Assembly: GCF_947494755.1 (NCBI RefSeq)
Contig: NZ_CANLVZ010000003.1
Location: 246,687 to 310,686, forward strand
Direction: 5' to 3'
DNA: 64,000 bases
From: an uncultured Tateyamaria sp.
Lineage (GTDB): Bacteria > Pseudomonadota > Alphaproteobacteria > Rhodobacterales > Rhodobacteraceae
Shown one piece after another: positions 28,466-36,627 of the stretch (position 1 is its first letter; every line of letters begins with the position of its first letter). Under the pieces are notes generated by a model. It searched no databases. It was not told the DNA's origin and saw only the letters and a program-made list of their open reading frames with translations. The translations under genes were made by a program, and so were the position numbers.

Positions 28466-28541
28466 CCCAAAATGGGAACATTCATTCTTGACTCTGAGGC
28501 TCCGCCGAGTCAGTTATGAATGTGTACCCAATATGGGAACA
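28466..28541. promoter_or_regulatory. Paired operator-like repeats upstream of toxin-like gene
   Basis: Two 15-base direct copies, CCCAAAATGGGAACA (28466-28480) and CCCAATATGGGAACA (28527-28541), differ at one position. Each contains an inverted CCCA/TGGG. Between them ACATTCAT and ATGAATGT, and GACTC and GAGTC, form a further inverted repeat. They lie between the HigB-like gene and the divergent multi-ubiquitin gene, a good place for autoregulation by the XRE-ImmA protein. Confidence 0.6.
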
Positions 28542-28589
28542 AATACGCAAAGTCAATGAATACAACCCATTCGGGCACGATTCGGCGAC

Positions 28590-29285
28590 ATGAATGAGCC
28601 AGATAAACCCGAAGGGAAAATAGGCATGGCCAGCAACAACGCAGCTTACAAAGTCGATGGTAGCGCCTTCGAATCTATCGACGTGGTCCTCTCCGGCCGC
28701 CAAATCCGTCAATCAGCAGGGCTTGCACCAGCAAGCAATTATGTCTTGATCAAAATCGGGCAGGGTACCAGCCAGTCAATCGGGTTGGACGAGGCGGTTG
28801 ATCTCAACCAGGATGAACCACCATGTTTCCTTTCATTTGAGTCTGACCGGGTATTCTCGCTCACTATCAACGAACGTGGGTTCGAATGGGGTGCCAGCGA
28901 AATCTCGGCTTCTGATATCCGTGCGTATGGCGGCATCCCCGACGATCATCAGCTGATTTTGGACAGCGAAGGTGATCGCCCAATCGAGGATGACGATGTC
29001 GTGCGTCTCAAAGCAAAAGGCGCTGAGCGGATCATCTCCAAACCGATGGAAAAAATCTGCATCGTCATCAACACAGTGGAAGAGTACGTCGAGCCTGGGC
29101 GGTTTTCGTTCGAGGAACTCGCCAAACTGGCATTCCCGAATACTGAAGTGACGCCAAACACAGAATACACCGTCAGCTATCGCAAGGGTCCAGGCAACAA
29201 GCCCGAAGGCTCTCTGATTGCAGGTGAATCCGTCAAACTCAAAAAGGGGATGATTTTCGATGTATCAGAAACCGACAAATCTTAG
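28590..29285 (+). CDS. Multi-ubiquitin-fold protein
   Basis: 231 residues with two beta-grasp repeats of the multiubiquitin family. The first (about 17-135) has YVLIKIGQGTSQSIGLDEA, and GGIPDDHQLILDSEGDRPI follows. The second (about 150-231) has KICIVINTVEEYVEPGRFSF and ends YRKGPGNKPEGSLIAGES, then KLKKGMIFDVSETDKS. Such proteins are the modifier in bacterial ubiquitin-like conjugation operons. The C-terminus has no GG pair, so any activation may need processing or another tail. It overlaps the E1-like gene by 26 bases. Confidence 0.88.
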   Translation: MNEPDKPEGKIGMASNNAAYKVDGSAFESIDVVLSGRQIRQSAGLAPASNYVLIKIGQGTSQSIGLDEAVDLNQDEPPCFLSFESDRVFSLTINERGFEWGASEISASDIRAYGGIPDDHQLILDSEGDRPIEDDDVVRLKAKGAERIISKPMEKICIVINTVEEYVEPGRFSFEELAKLAFPNTEVTPNTEYTVSYRKGPGNKPEGSLIAGESVKLKKGMIFDVSETDKS

Positions 29286-30441
29286 GGCCGATGTCGCCCG
29301 TCTGATCGATGATGGCTACGAGGTCAGCATTGAGCATAACCATTTGATCATGTGTAACGTGCCATATGTTACGAGTGCGCGAGAAATCAAACGCGGTACA
29401 CTTATCTCGCCTCTCACAGGTTCATTCAGTGAGGTGGCGCGCCCCTCCGATCATGTGATCATGTTTTCTGGAGACTACCCTTGCGACGCGCACGGTAAGC
29501 AGCTTGAGAGTATTCGCAACGCCACCCGCAATGAGAATGTGGCTGGGCAGTGGGCAATCAATCATCGGTTTTCGAGCAAACCGAAGCGCGGATATTATCT
29601 CGACTACTACGAAAAGATGCATACTTACGCTTCCATCTTGGCAAACCAAGCTGCGGCGCTTGATCCTGAGTGCACGGCACGCACTTTTCGTGTCATAGGC
29701 AGCACAGATGACTCACCGTTTCAGTACTTTGACAATGCTTCGGGACGAGTGGGCATTAGCGAAGTAACTCAGAAGCTCACCAAGCGTTCGATTGCCATCG
29801 TCGGACTGGGCGGCACCGGATCATACGTCCTAGATTATGCTTCAAAGACTCCCGTCGACGAGATCCACCTTTTTGACGGGGATATTTTTGAGCAACACAC
29901 CGCCTTCCGCTGTCCAGGTGCTGCAACTATCGAAGAGATTATGGGGAGACCGCCGAAGGTAGGTTTTCTGGCTGATAAATACGGCAAGATGCACCGGGGA
30001 ATAGTTCCTCACGGTGAGTACATCACGGAGGAAAACGTCGCACAGCTGGAAGGCTTCGACATGGTGTTTTTGTGCATTGACGCTAATGAGGCGAAAGTGC
30101 CAATCGTTCAGGCTCTTGAAAGCTTCGACTCCAAATTCATTGATGTTGGCATTGGGGTCAATCTCGTGAGAAACGGACTAACGGCCACTTTGAGAACGAC
30201 GACCAGCACGCCGGAGAACCGCCAACACGTTCACGATCGTAAGCGTATTCCAATGAAGGCTGCGCCTGGCAATAACGAATATGCGCGAAATATTCAGATC
30301 GCCGAACTGAATGCCATTAATGCCGGTTTCGCGATTGTTCAATGGAAGCAGGAGTGTGGCTTCTACAGGGATACTGAACACGAACTTTTCAGCTTGTTCC
30401 GTGTCGCCGATAATCACATCCTGAATGAGGATGCAGCATGA
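29260..30441 (+). CDS. E1-like (ThiF-type) adenylyltransferase with N-terminal E2-like region
   Basis: 393 residues. The C-terminal two thirds is a ThiF/E1 fold with IVGLGGTGSYVLDY for ATP, LFDGDIFEQHTAFRCPGA and MVFLCIDANEAK. The N-terminal 150 residues match the domain usually joined to such proteins in multi-ubiquitin operons, with SPLTGSFSEVARPSDHVI and FSGDYPCDAHGKQL; Cys in YPCDAHG is a candidate transfer residue. It would adenylate the multi-ubiquitin tail and perhaps pass it on. It overlaps both neighbours. Confidence 0.85.
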   Translation: MYQKPTNLRADVARLIDDGYEVSIEHNHLIMCNVPYVTSAREIKRGTLISPLTGSFSEVARPSDHVIMFSGDYPCDAHGKQLESIRNATRNENVAGQWAINHRFSSKPKRGYYLDYYEKMHTYASILANQAAALDPECTARTFRVIGSTDDSPFQYFDNASGRVGISEVTQKLTKRSIAIVGLGGTGSYVLDYASKTPVDEIHLFDGDIFEQHTAFRCPGAATIEEIMGRPPKVGFLADKYGKMHRGIVPHGEYITEENVAQLEGFDMVFLCIDANEAKVPIVQALESFDSKFIDVGIGVNLVRNGLTATLRTTTSTPENRQHVHDRKRIPMKAAPGNNEYARNIQIAELNAINAGFAIVQWKQECGFYRDTEHELFSLFRVADNHILNEDAA

Positions 30442-30887
30442 ACGCTGTTTCCCATTTAGAACCTCAGTTTGTCACGAACGCGCCAAGGGAACTGGATTCG
30501 GGTGTCCTCTATGTATCCATAGAGTATTGCACCATGCTTCATCTGTGCGCATGTGGCTGCGGGCGCAAAGTTGTGACACCACTTTCCCCAAATGACTGGA
30601 ATCTGAGTTACAATGGAAAATCCATAACCGTGAGGCCGTCGATTGGAAGTTGGTCCCTGCCTTGCCAGTCGCACTACGTTATCAAGAACAACAAAATCGT
30701 ATGGGCAGGCCAATGGAGTGATGAACAAATCAAAAAGGGCCGTCAGCGGGACTTAGTACGTAAGAGAGGCCGCACGATCAAAGCCGTCGATAGCCTTCCA
30801 GATCAGCCAGACAAACTTGAGCGTAACCCAGTCCAACCCAACTGGTTAGGACAGTCATTGCGTTGGATTAGAGGCAGATTCAGATAA
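30438..30887 (+). CDS. DUF6527-like metal-binding protein of ubiquitin-like operon
   Basis: 149 residues. HLCACGCGRKVVTPLSPNDW and PSIGSWSLPCQSHYVI carry clustered Cys and His that could bind a metal, followed by a basic tail (GRQRDLVRKRGRTIK). This is the pattern of the small protein that follows E1-like genes in bacterial multi-ubiquitin operons. It overlaps the E1-like gene by four bases. Its biochemical role is not known to me; a peptidase or ligase-like part is possible. Confidence 0.8.
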   Translation: MNAVSHLEPQFVTNAPRELDSGVLYVSIEYCTMLHLCACGCGRKVVTPLSPNDWNLSYNGKSITVRPSIGSWSLPCQSHYVIKNNKIVWAGQWSDEQIKKGRQRDLVRKRGRTIKAVDSLPDQPDKLERNPVQPNWLGQSLRWIRGRFR

Positions 30888-31334
30888 GCTCGGACGTTCT
30901 ATCGCGGCGTTGCACTAACAGCTGCTACGCAAGGTAGCTAGGCGCCTGATATGTGCACCAGCCCAATTGCCTAATTTTGATGCTAGTGCCTTGCCGTTGC
31001 AGAAATCATGAAATCCGCAACACAGTAAGAGTTGTTTCAAGCACGGAGGGTGCTTGCTCAGTTATGAGGAGGCCTTAAGCTCGCAGCTGTTTCAGCAATG
31101 TACGAATAAAATCGGAGCCACCTATTTCCTCCAATTTTTTTGAATCGAAACCCAATGAAGCAGCTGGCCGGTCCGACATGAACATTGTCGACCCAGAGGA
31201 GAAGCCGGGGAAGCCGTGTCATGCACAAGGTTATACTCACCTAAGTTGCCCATTTGGATGAGGCTTACATCGAGCTTGGAGACTCGCCATGGTTGTGCTA
31301 CATTTCCTCTTATTGGATAAGGAAGGAATTAATT
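30888..31334. other. Gap before RiPP cluster
   Basis: No credible gene was seen. A seven-pair stem-loop (CAAGCAC at 31038-31044 with GTGCTTG at 31050-31056) has no T run. AAGGAAT at 31322-31328 is the ribosome site of the following peptide gene. This region should hold the promoter of the peptide operon. Confidence 0.5.
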
Positions 31335-31520
31335 ATGGCTGATGATGAACGGGCAAAAGTAGCAGGTCGTCAAACTCTAGAGTTTGATCTTTTGGACGCT
31401 GAGACGCAGAAGAAGGTAATCGAGTGTATTCAAGAGCGTGGAAAAATCTCAGTCATTCTTGAAGACAGAGGTGTGGTGTCTACCGGGCAGCTCGCTGCCT
31501 TCCAGCAAATGGTTGACTAA
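31335..31520 (+). CDS. Candidate RiPP precursor peptide
   Basis: 61 residues, starting MADDERAKVAGRQTLEFDLL and ending LAAFQQMVD. The ATG at 31335 follows AAGGAAT and is preferred to an upstream frame of the same phase. It is acidic, mostly predicted helical, has one cysteine, and ends in aspartate. It sits 16 bases before an MNIO gene and heads an operon of modification enzymes. MNIO enzymes are known to act on Cys or on C-terminal Asp of such peptides; here Asp is the more likely target. Precursor status is inferred from context, not homology. Confidence 0.7.
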   Translation: MADDERAKVAGRQTLEFDLLDAETQKKVIECIQERGKISVILEDRGVVSTGQLAAFQQMVD

Positions 31521-31536
31521 CGCCTCATATCTTAAC

Positions 31537-32466
31537 ATGGCCAGCGAAGTCGATTTCCCAGTTGATAGTACTGCCGTCGGATTGACCTATTCTGAATATG
31601 TTCCCGGATTTGTGAAGTCGAATCCCGGACTATTGGACTATGTAGAGATCGCGTTCGAGCAGCTTTTGCACACGCCTGATGTGGGGAATTTGCGTGATGA
31701 AATTCCTATTGTACTTCATTGCGCTTCGCTATCGATTGCTGGAAATTCGCCGCCTCCACCAGCATTAGCTGCAAAGCTTGCTTATTGGGTTCAGAAAACA
31801 GGTACTCCTTGGCTTGGCGAACACCTCGCTTACGTCCGAAGCGATGGTCGCTATCGGGACATCGCTGAACATGACGCCGCAACGCAGGCAGCAGGTGCGC
31901 TAGAGGCCAATTTCGTATTGGACGGTACGCCGTTTAACGTAGGCTACACCGTAAGCCCACAGCTTAGCCCGCCGATCCTTGACAGAGTATTGAATGTAAG
32001 CGCGGCTTGGGAGAAACAACTTGGAACGCGGGTGCTCTTGGAGAATGGGCCAGTCTATTTCTCAATGCCTGGAAGCACGATGACGCAAGTCGAGTTCTTC
32101 AATGCTATGTGTGACCGAAGGCCGGAGGCGCGAATTCTATTAGACTTGTCCCACCTAGCAATTACCTGCGCAAATACTGCGATCGACCCGTTCGACACAC
32201 TGGCAGCTTTTCCATTGGATCGCGTGGTCGAAGTTCATTTGTCGGGTGCACGCGAAGAAGGGGGAACCGTTTGGGACGATCATACTATGCCAGCTCCAAA
32301 ACTGGTGTTTGAGCTTTTTGAGCATCTTATGCGTAAGGCTCGACCTCGAGCTGTGACATTGGAGTACAACTGGGATGCAAACTTCCCAGAAAATATCGTA
32401 ATAAATGATGTCGCTCGTGCTCGAGAGATAATTGGAAATTATAGTCCGACAGCTGAACTGGCATGA
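31537..32466 (+). CDS. MNIO (DUF692) iron-dependent peptide-modifying oxidase
   Basis: 309 residues of the multinuclear non-haem iron oxidase family, a TIM-barrel group that modifies RiPP precursors. The metal-binding signature residues are spread as expected: His61 (LHCASLSIAG), Glu95-His96 (GEHLAY), Glu169-Asn170 (LLENGP), Asp203 and His206 (LDLSHL), Glu232 and His234 (VEVHLSG), Asp248-His249 (WDDHTMP) and Glu276 (TLEYNWD). The ATG at 31537 was chosen because the frame upstream overlaps the peptide gene. It overlaps the next gene by four bases. Confidence 0.9.
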   Translation: MASEVDFPVDSTAVGLTYSEYVPGFVKSNPGLLDYVEIAFEQLLHTPDVGNLRDEIPIVLHCASLSIAGNSPPPPALAAKLAYWVQKTGTPWLGEHLAYVRSDGRYRDIAEHDAATQAAGALEANFVLDGTPFNVGYTVSPQLSPPILDRVLNVSAAWEKQLGTRVLLENGPVYFSMPGSTMTQVEFFNAMCDRRPEARILLDLSHLAITCANTAIDPFDTLAAFPLDRVVEVHLSGAREEGGTVWDDHTMPAPKLVFELFEHLMRKARPRAVTLEYNWDANFPENIVINDVARAREIIGNYSPTAELA

Positions 32467-33281
32467 CTCCGGACGAAACGCAGAGCCTTGTTGCACGTTG
32501 TTTGACTGATCCAGATTTCCTTTCTCGCGCCCAAAACCTAGAAAAGAGGGGCTTGGGAGATAGCTTTCGCGAAGAATGGGACGCCGTTGAATTACTTGGA
32601 GCAGATGAGTTAGAGCGTATCCGGCGCTTCCGAGGGTTCATCACCAAGGTCAAACACAGTGCCATCCGTCGGCATATCCCTGCAACACTTGCTCTGATGG
32701 GTATTTTGGACGTCGAGCACTCCTTTTTTTGCGATATATCAGTGGATTATGTTACGGCTCGAGCAGATGGGCCATTAGAGCATCAACGGCATCTTGATCT
32801 GATCAGTTCGTGGCTAGATCGTTTTTTAGATATGCAACCTGAACATATAGCAATTCCTGTCGCCGAGACATTTGCCCACGAACAGTTATTGTTTAGCCTT
32901 GGCCAAAGAAATCCAACTGCAGTGTGCACATCAGATATGACTTGGCACGGCACTCTGACATTGGTGCCCAAGTCATTAGATGTGGTAGCGATTTGTAGTG
33001 ATTTCGTGACGCGCACCCTAACGCGATCGAGTATGACAAAACGCGAACATGTCTTATGCTATTGGCACACTGGAGTAGATAAAGCTGTCTTAATTTTGGA
33101 GGTGGATCTACTTACCGCTGCTGTCTTCTCTTCGTTGAAGTCCGGCGGCTCCCTTGTCGAAGTTCAGGACACAATGGAACGATCCGGCCTGCCACAAGTC
33201 GAAACACTGATTATCAAAACGATCGCGGCTAAGGCAGCTGCCCGCGGTTTCGTGACTCTGCACGGAAACTGGCTCTTATGA
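32463..33281 (+). CDS. Putative MNIO partner / precursor-recognition protein
   Basis: 272 residues with no motif I can assign. The N-terminal half looks helical (DDELERIRRFRGFITKVKHS-like region), and the C-terminal part carries VLILEVDLLTAAVFSSLKSG. MNIO enzymes usually work with a partner encoded directly downstream that binds the leader peptide, and this gene is in that place, with four-base overlaps on both sides. Length and coupling fit; sequence similarity cannot be claimed. Confidence 0.65.
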   Translation: MTPDETQSLVARCLTDPDFLSRAQNLEKRGLGDSFREEWDAVELLGADELERIRRFRGFITKVKHSAIRRHIPATLALMGILDVEHSFFCDISVDYVTARADGPLEHQRHLDLISSWLDRFLDMQPEHIAIPVAETFAHEQLLFSLGQRNPTAVCTSDMTWHGTLTLVPKSLDVVAICSDFVTRTLTRSSMTKREHVLCYWHTGVDKAVLILEVDLLTAAVFSSLKSGGSLVEVQDTMERSGLPQVETLIIKTIAAKAAARGFVTLHGNWLL

Positions 33282-35203
33282 AACTGTTGTTGGTTGATAA
33301 TATTCTGTTCGAAGGAGGTATTGAAGCCCCACGATTTGATCCACAACCTCACCTAGGGTTGATGTCTCTGGTTGCGGTGGCGCATCAAACTGGATTTGAC
33401 GCTTCCATTCTGAACCCGCGTCAATTGCTTCTGGACGGTGACTTGAGGTTAGACAGAGAGCTCTATGGCGCGATGGCGGAGGCGATTGCCCAGTCCGGTG
33501 TAGATGCAGTTGGATTCACGGCCTTAGGCTGCAACATTCACTGCGTTGTGCAGATAGCACAGGCTCTCAAGAAGCTAGATCCGGATTGCCCCGTACTTTT
33601 GGGCGGCCCACACGCCACAATACTTCATCGCGAACTCCTAGAAGCATTTTCGTGCTTTGACATAATTGCGCGACATGAGGCGGAACACAGTTTGCCGCTG
33701 GTCCTGAAAGCACTTGATGCCAACTTAGACCTTGGCGGCATTCCCGGCATCACCTTCCGCTCTGCTAACAACCAGATTGTTGAGAATGCTCCGGGTCATA
33801 TCATCGAAGATCTAGATCTCTTGCCAGTACCTGACTATGATGCATATCCCTTAGAACGCTTTGGCCTAGAAGAAATTCGGGTCGAAGCAGGGAGAGGCTG
33901 CCCATTTTCCTGCACGTTTTGTTCAACTGCCACATTCTTTGGGCGTCAGTACCGCCTCAAGTCCCCGGAGCGGTTAGTTTCGGAAATGGACAAGCTATAC
34001 GAGCAGCACGGATTTACCCAATTTAAGCTCAATCACGACCTATTTACTGTGAACCGAAAAATGGTGTTGGCATTTTGTGAGGCTGTTCGGACACGTCGGT
34101 ACCAGTGGTCCTGCTCGGCACGAATGGACTGTGTCGACCCTACTCTACTGGAAGCAATGGCGAAAGCGGGCTGTAACGACATATACTTTGGTGTCGAGGC
34201 CGGTTCAGCGCGGATGCAGGAGATCACGAAAAAGCGACTCGACCTCAATCTAATTGCTCCAACTCTAGCCGAAACTAGCCGGCTGAAAATCAAGTCGACC
34301 ACCTCATTTATCGCCGGGTATCCGCAAGAGGAACAAGCCGACCTCAATGCGACCTTGGATGCGGTCGGGGCCTCTCATCTTTGTGGTCATTCACTGAACC
34401 AGTCCCAACTGCATCTGCTAACACCAGAACCGGGAACCGAGTTGATGAACCTCTACGAGGATACCCTGGTTCTAGACCAACACGTGTCTGAATTTAACTT
34501 TCCAAGGCTTGCTCCGGATGATGACGCATTGCTGGCGCGATACCCTAAAATCTTCCCTAACCATCACCATTTCCAAACTCGTATATCACGCAAACAGCTG
34601 ATCTTTGTAACCGACCTCTGGCCAATACTGTATGAGTTAGAACGTCCGATTTTGGCCAGGCTAATCTCTGCTCATAACGGGAGTTTGAGTTCGCTCGCAA
34701 ACAACTTCTATGATTGGGCTTCCGACACCGACTTTTGTAGTCCAAGCCTCGATCACTTGGCAGCCTATATCGCGAACAGGTTCGGGGCCGCAGCTCCTGT
34801 GAGTTCGATTGCACGTTTTGAGGCCCTGAAAACTGCTCTCTTACGCCCCGAACCTTCGAGTGACGATGTCCTGCTTGACGAAAAGGGTTCCGCATTGAGA
34901 TTGTCACCTGAAGCTCGCTTATTACCAGCTTGTCACGATGTTCCAGCTCTACTTACGGATTCTGTGGATGCGGCGGAGTTATCAAACTGGATACTTTTGC
35001 GCAAAGAGGGAAACGTCCGACTATATTCGGTTGGTGAGGAGACGCTAAGTCTGCTTGGGCTTTTTCAGAAACCGGCGTCTTATGAGGAGATCATTCTGAA
35101 TTTCCTTGCGCAAGACGGTCCAGTGCCAGCGCCGGAAGATCTAGCTGCATTAGTTGATTTAGGTGCATTGGAGCGAGTTTCAGAAGTGCAAATTTCAGCA
35201 TGA
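33278..35203 (+). CDS. B12-binding-type radical SAM enzyme with PqqD-like C-terminus
   Basis: 641 residues. Residues 1-150 form a Rossmann-like cobalamin-binding-type domain (LLGGPHATI, RHEAEHSLPLV) without the DxHxxG motif. The radical SAM core has Cys208, Cys212 and Cys215 in GCPFSCTFC, then IYFGVEAGSARMQEITKKR. The last 90 residues (RLYSVGEETLSLLGLF, then PEDLAALVDLGALERV) resemble a winged-helix/PqqD-like peptide-binding domain. Such enzymes methylate or crosslink peptides. It is coupled to its neighbours by four-base overlaps. Confidence 0.85.
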   Translation: MKLLLVDNILFEGGIEAPRFDPQPHLGLMSLVAVAHQTGFDASILNPRQLLLDGDLRLDRELYGAMAEAIAQSGVDAVGFTALGCNIHCVVQIAQALKKLDPDCPVLLGGPHATILHRELLEAFSCFDIIARHEAEHSLPLVLKALDANLDLGGIPGITFRSANNQIVENAPGHIIEDLDLLPVPDYDAYPLERFGLEEIRVEAGRGCPFSCTFCSTATFFGRQYRLKSPERLVSEMDKLYEQHGFTQFKLNHDLFTVNRKMVLAFCEAVRTRRYQWSCSARMDCVDPTLLEAMAKAGCNDIYFGVEAGSARMQEITKKRLDLNLIAPTLAETSRLKIKSTTSFIAGYPQEEQADLNATLDAVGASHLCGHSLNQSQLHLLTPEPGTELMNLYEDTLVLDQHVSEFNFPRLAPDDDALLARYPKIFPNHHHFQTRISRKQLIFVTDLWPILYELERPILARLISAHNGSLSSLANNFYDWASDTDFCSPSLDHLAAYIANRFGAAAPVSSIARFEALKTALLRPEPSSDDVLLDEKGSALRLSPEARLLPACHDVPALLTDSVDAAELSNWILLRKEGNVRLYSVGEETLSLLGLFQKPASYEEIILNFLAQDGPVPAPEDLAALVDLGALERVSEVQISA

Positions 35204-35745
35204 AAAGGATTGTGCCCGTAACACCAACTATGACTGCTATGATGGAAGGTTATTATGTCATTCACATTCTCGATTCCTTTCAGAAAGTTGGTCTGCTGCA
35301 CCGGCTACGCGGTGGTGCAGGTCTTGAGCAGCTTTGCGAAGCGTTTGGCTACGACCCAAGTATTCTTGCTCCGCTACTTGAATATGTTGCCACTCGCTCT
35401 GCGGTCATCCGCAAGACTGTTGGTGGCTACATATTGGCGTCAGACAGTGCCGACACGAACTTTGCGCTGCATGTCTTAGATCAGTACGCAGGTGCGTATG
35501 GACCTTGTTTGCGAGCATTGCCAGCCATTTTGAGCGGCCAGCGGGATGGGGCTCAACTGGTCGATCTTTCGCGCCATGCTGCGGCTTTTGCACACGCCGA
35601 CCGAGAGCAAGTCGACCCAGACATACTACGATTACTCGGCGAGATGGGGATCTCAAACTTGTTGGACATTGGGTGCAGCACTGGCGGGCTCACTATCGAA
35701 TACGGTTTGCGCTATCCTGAGGCCCATTGCATTGGGCTGGATGCT

Positions 35746-35753
35746 AGTGAATC
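35746..35753 (+). repeat. IS66 target duplication, left copy
   Basis: AGTGAATC, inside the methyltransferase frame; the matching copy is at 38098-38105. Confidence 0.9.
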
Positions 35754-35836
35754 GTAAGCGGTGTTTTGACCCGACCTTCCCCTTGAGTTTTTGATCTGCG
35801 ATTCCGGCCCTTGTATTTCTACGAGGGAGTTTCTCC

Positions 35837-36223
35837 ATGGAGATATCCGATGAGTTTCTCACGAACGACGAGCCGGATCGTCGGAGATGTCCGCGTTGGC
35901 CGCGCGATGTGAAGGCGCGGATCGTGGCTGAGACATTGGTTGATGGCGCGACGGTCAATGGGGTTGCAAGGCGTTATGGCTTGCGTCCGAACCATTTGTC
36001 GGAGTGGCGCAGGCAGGCCCGTGAGGGCAAGTTGGTTTTGCCGAACCTGGATGAGGTCGTGTTTGCGCCTTTGGCCATTGCGGAACCTCAGGTATCGCGA
36101 CCGATGCCCTCGGAAGCGCCATCAGCATTGGAGACGATTGATCTGATCAAAGGCGATGTGACTGTTCGCGTGTCTGCAACGACCTCTGTGCAGCGGATTG
36201 CCGAACTGGCGGCCGCGCTGTGA
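35837..36223 (+). CDS. tnpA: IS66 accessory protein TnpA
   Basis: 128 residues with a helix-turn-helix of the transposase IS3/IS66 Orf1 type: [20 protein letters not shown], then [21 protein letters not shown]. It is probably a DNA-binding accessory factor. It overlaps tnpB by four bases. Confidence 0.9.
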   Translation: MEISDEFLTNDEPDRRRCPRWPRDVKARIVAETLVDGATVNGVARRYGLRPNHLSEWRRQAREGKLVLPNLDEVVFAPLAIAEPQVSRPMPSEAPSALETIDLIKGDVTVRVSATTSVQRIAELAAAL

Positions 36224-36573
36224 TCCATCCATCCCATGGGGTGAAGATCTTTGTGGCAACGAAGCCAGTGGACTTCCGCAAAGGTCATGATGGTTTGGCG
36301 GCACTGGTGCAGAGCCACTTGAAGATGAAGCCCTTTGATAGCGCGGTTTATGTGTTCCGCGCCAAGCGGGCAGATCGGCTCAAGATGATCTGGTGGGATG
36401 GGACTGGGCTGGTGATGGCTTACAAGCGGCTTGAGCAGAACCAGTTCAAATGGCCTGCCATCAAGGACGGCGTTCTGCGCCTCGACCCTGCGCAATTTGA
36501 GGCGCTGTTTGCCGGTCTGGATTGGAGACGGGTGACATCTCTGGAGGTGCCGTCTCCCGCTGCGGCAGAGTGA
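36220..36573 (+). CDS. tnpB: IS66 accessory protein TnpB
   Basis: 117 residues of the IS66 Orf2 family: [39 protein letters not shown] and [17 protein letters not shown] are characteristic. It is required for efficient transposition of IS66 elements, but its mechanism is not settled. Confidence 0.93.
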   Translation: MIHPSHGVKIFVATKPVDFRKGHDGLAALVQSHLKMKPFDSAVYVFRAKRADRLKMIWWDGTGLVMAYKRLEQNQFKWPAIKDGVLRLDPAQFEALFAGLDWRRVTSLEVPSPAAAE

Positions 36574-36627
36574 CTCGGGGGGTGTTTTGGACGGGCGGTT
36601 ATCGCCCTGTTTTGATAGGTCTGCGCC

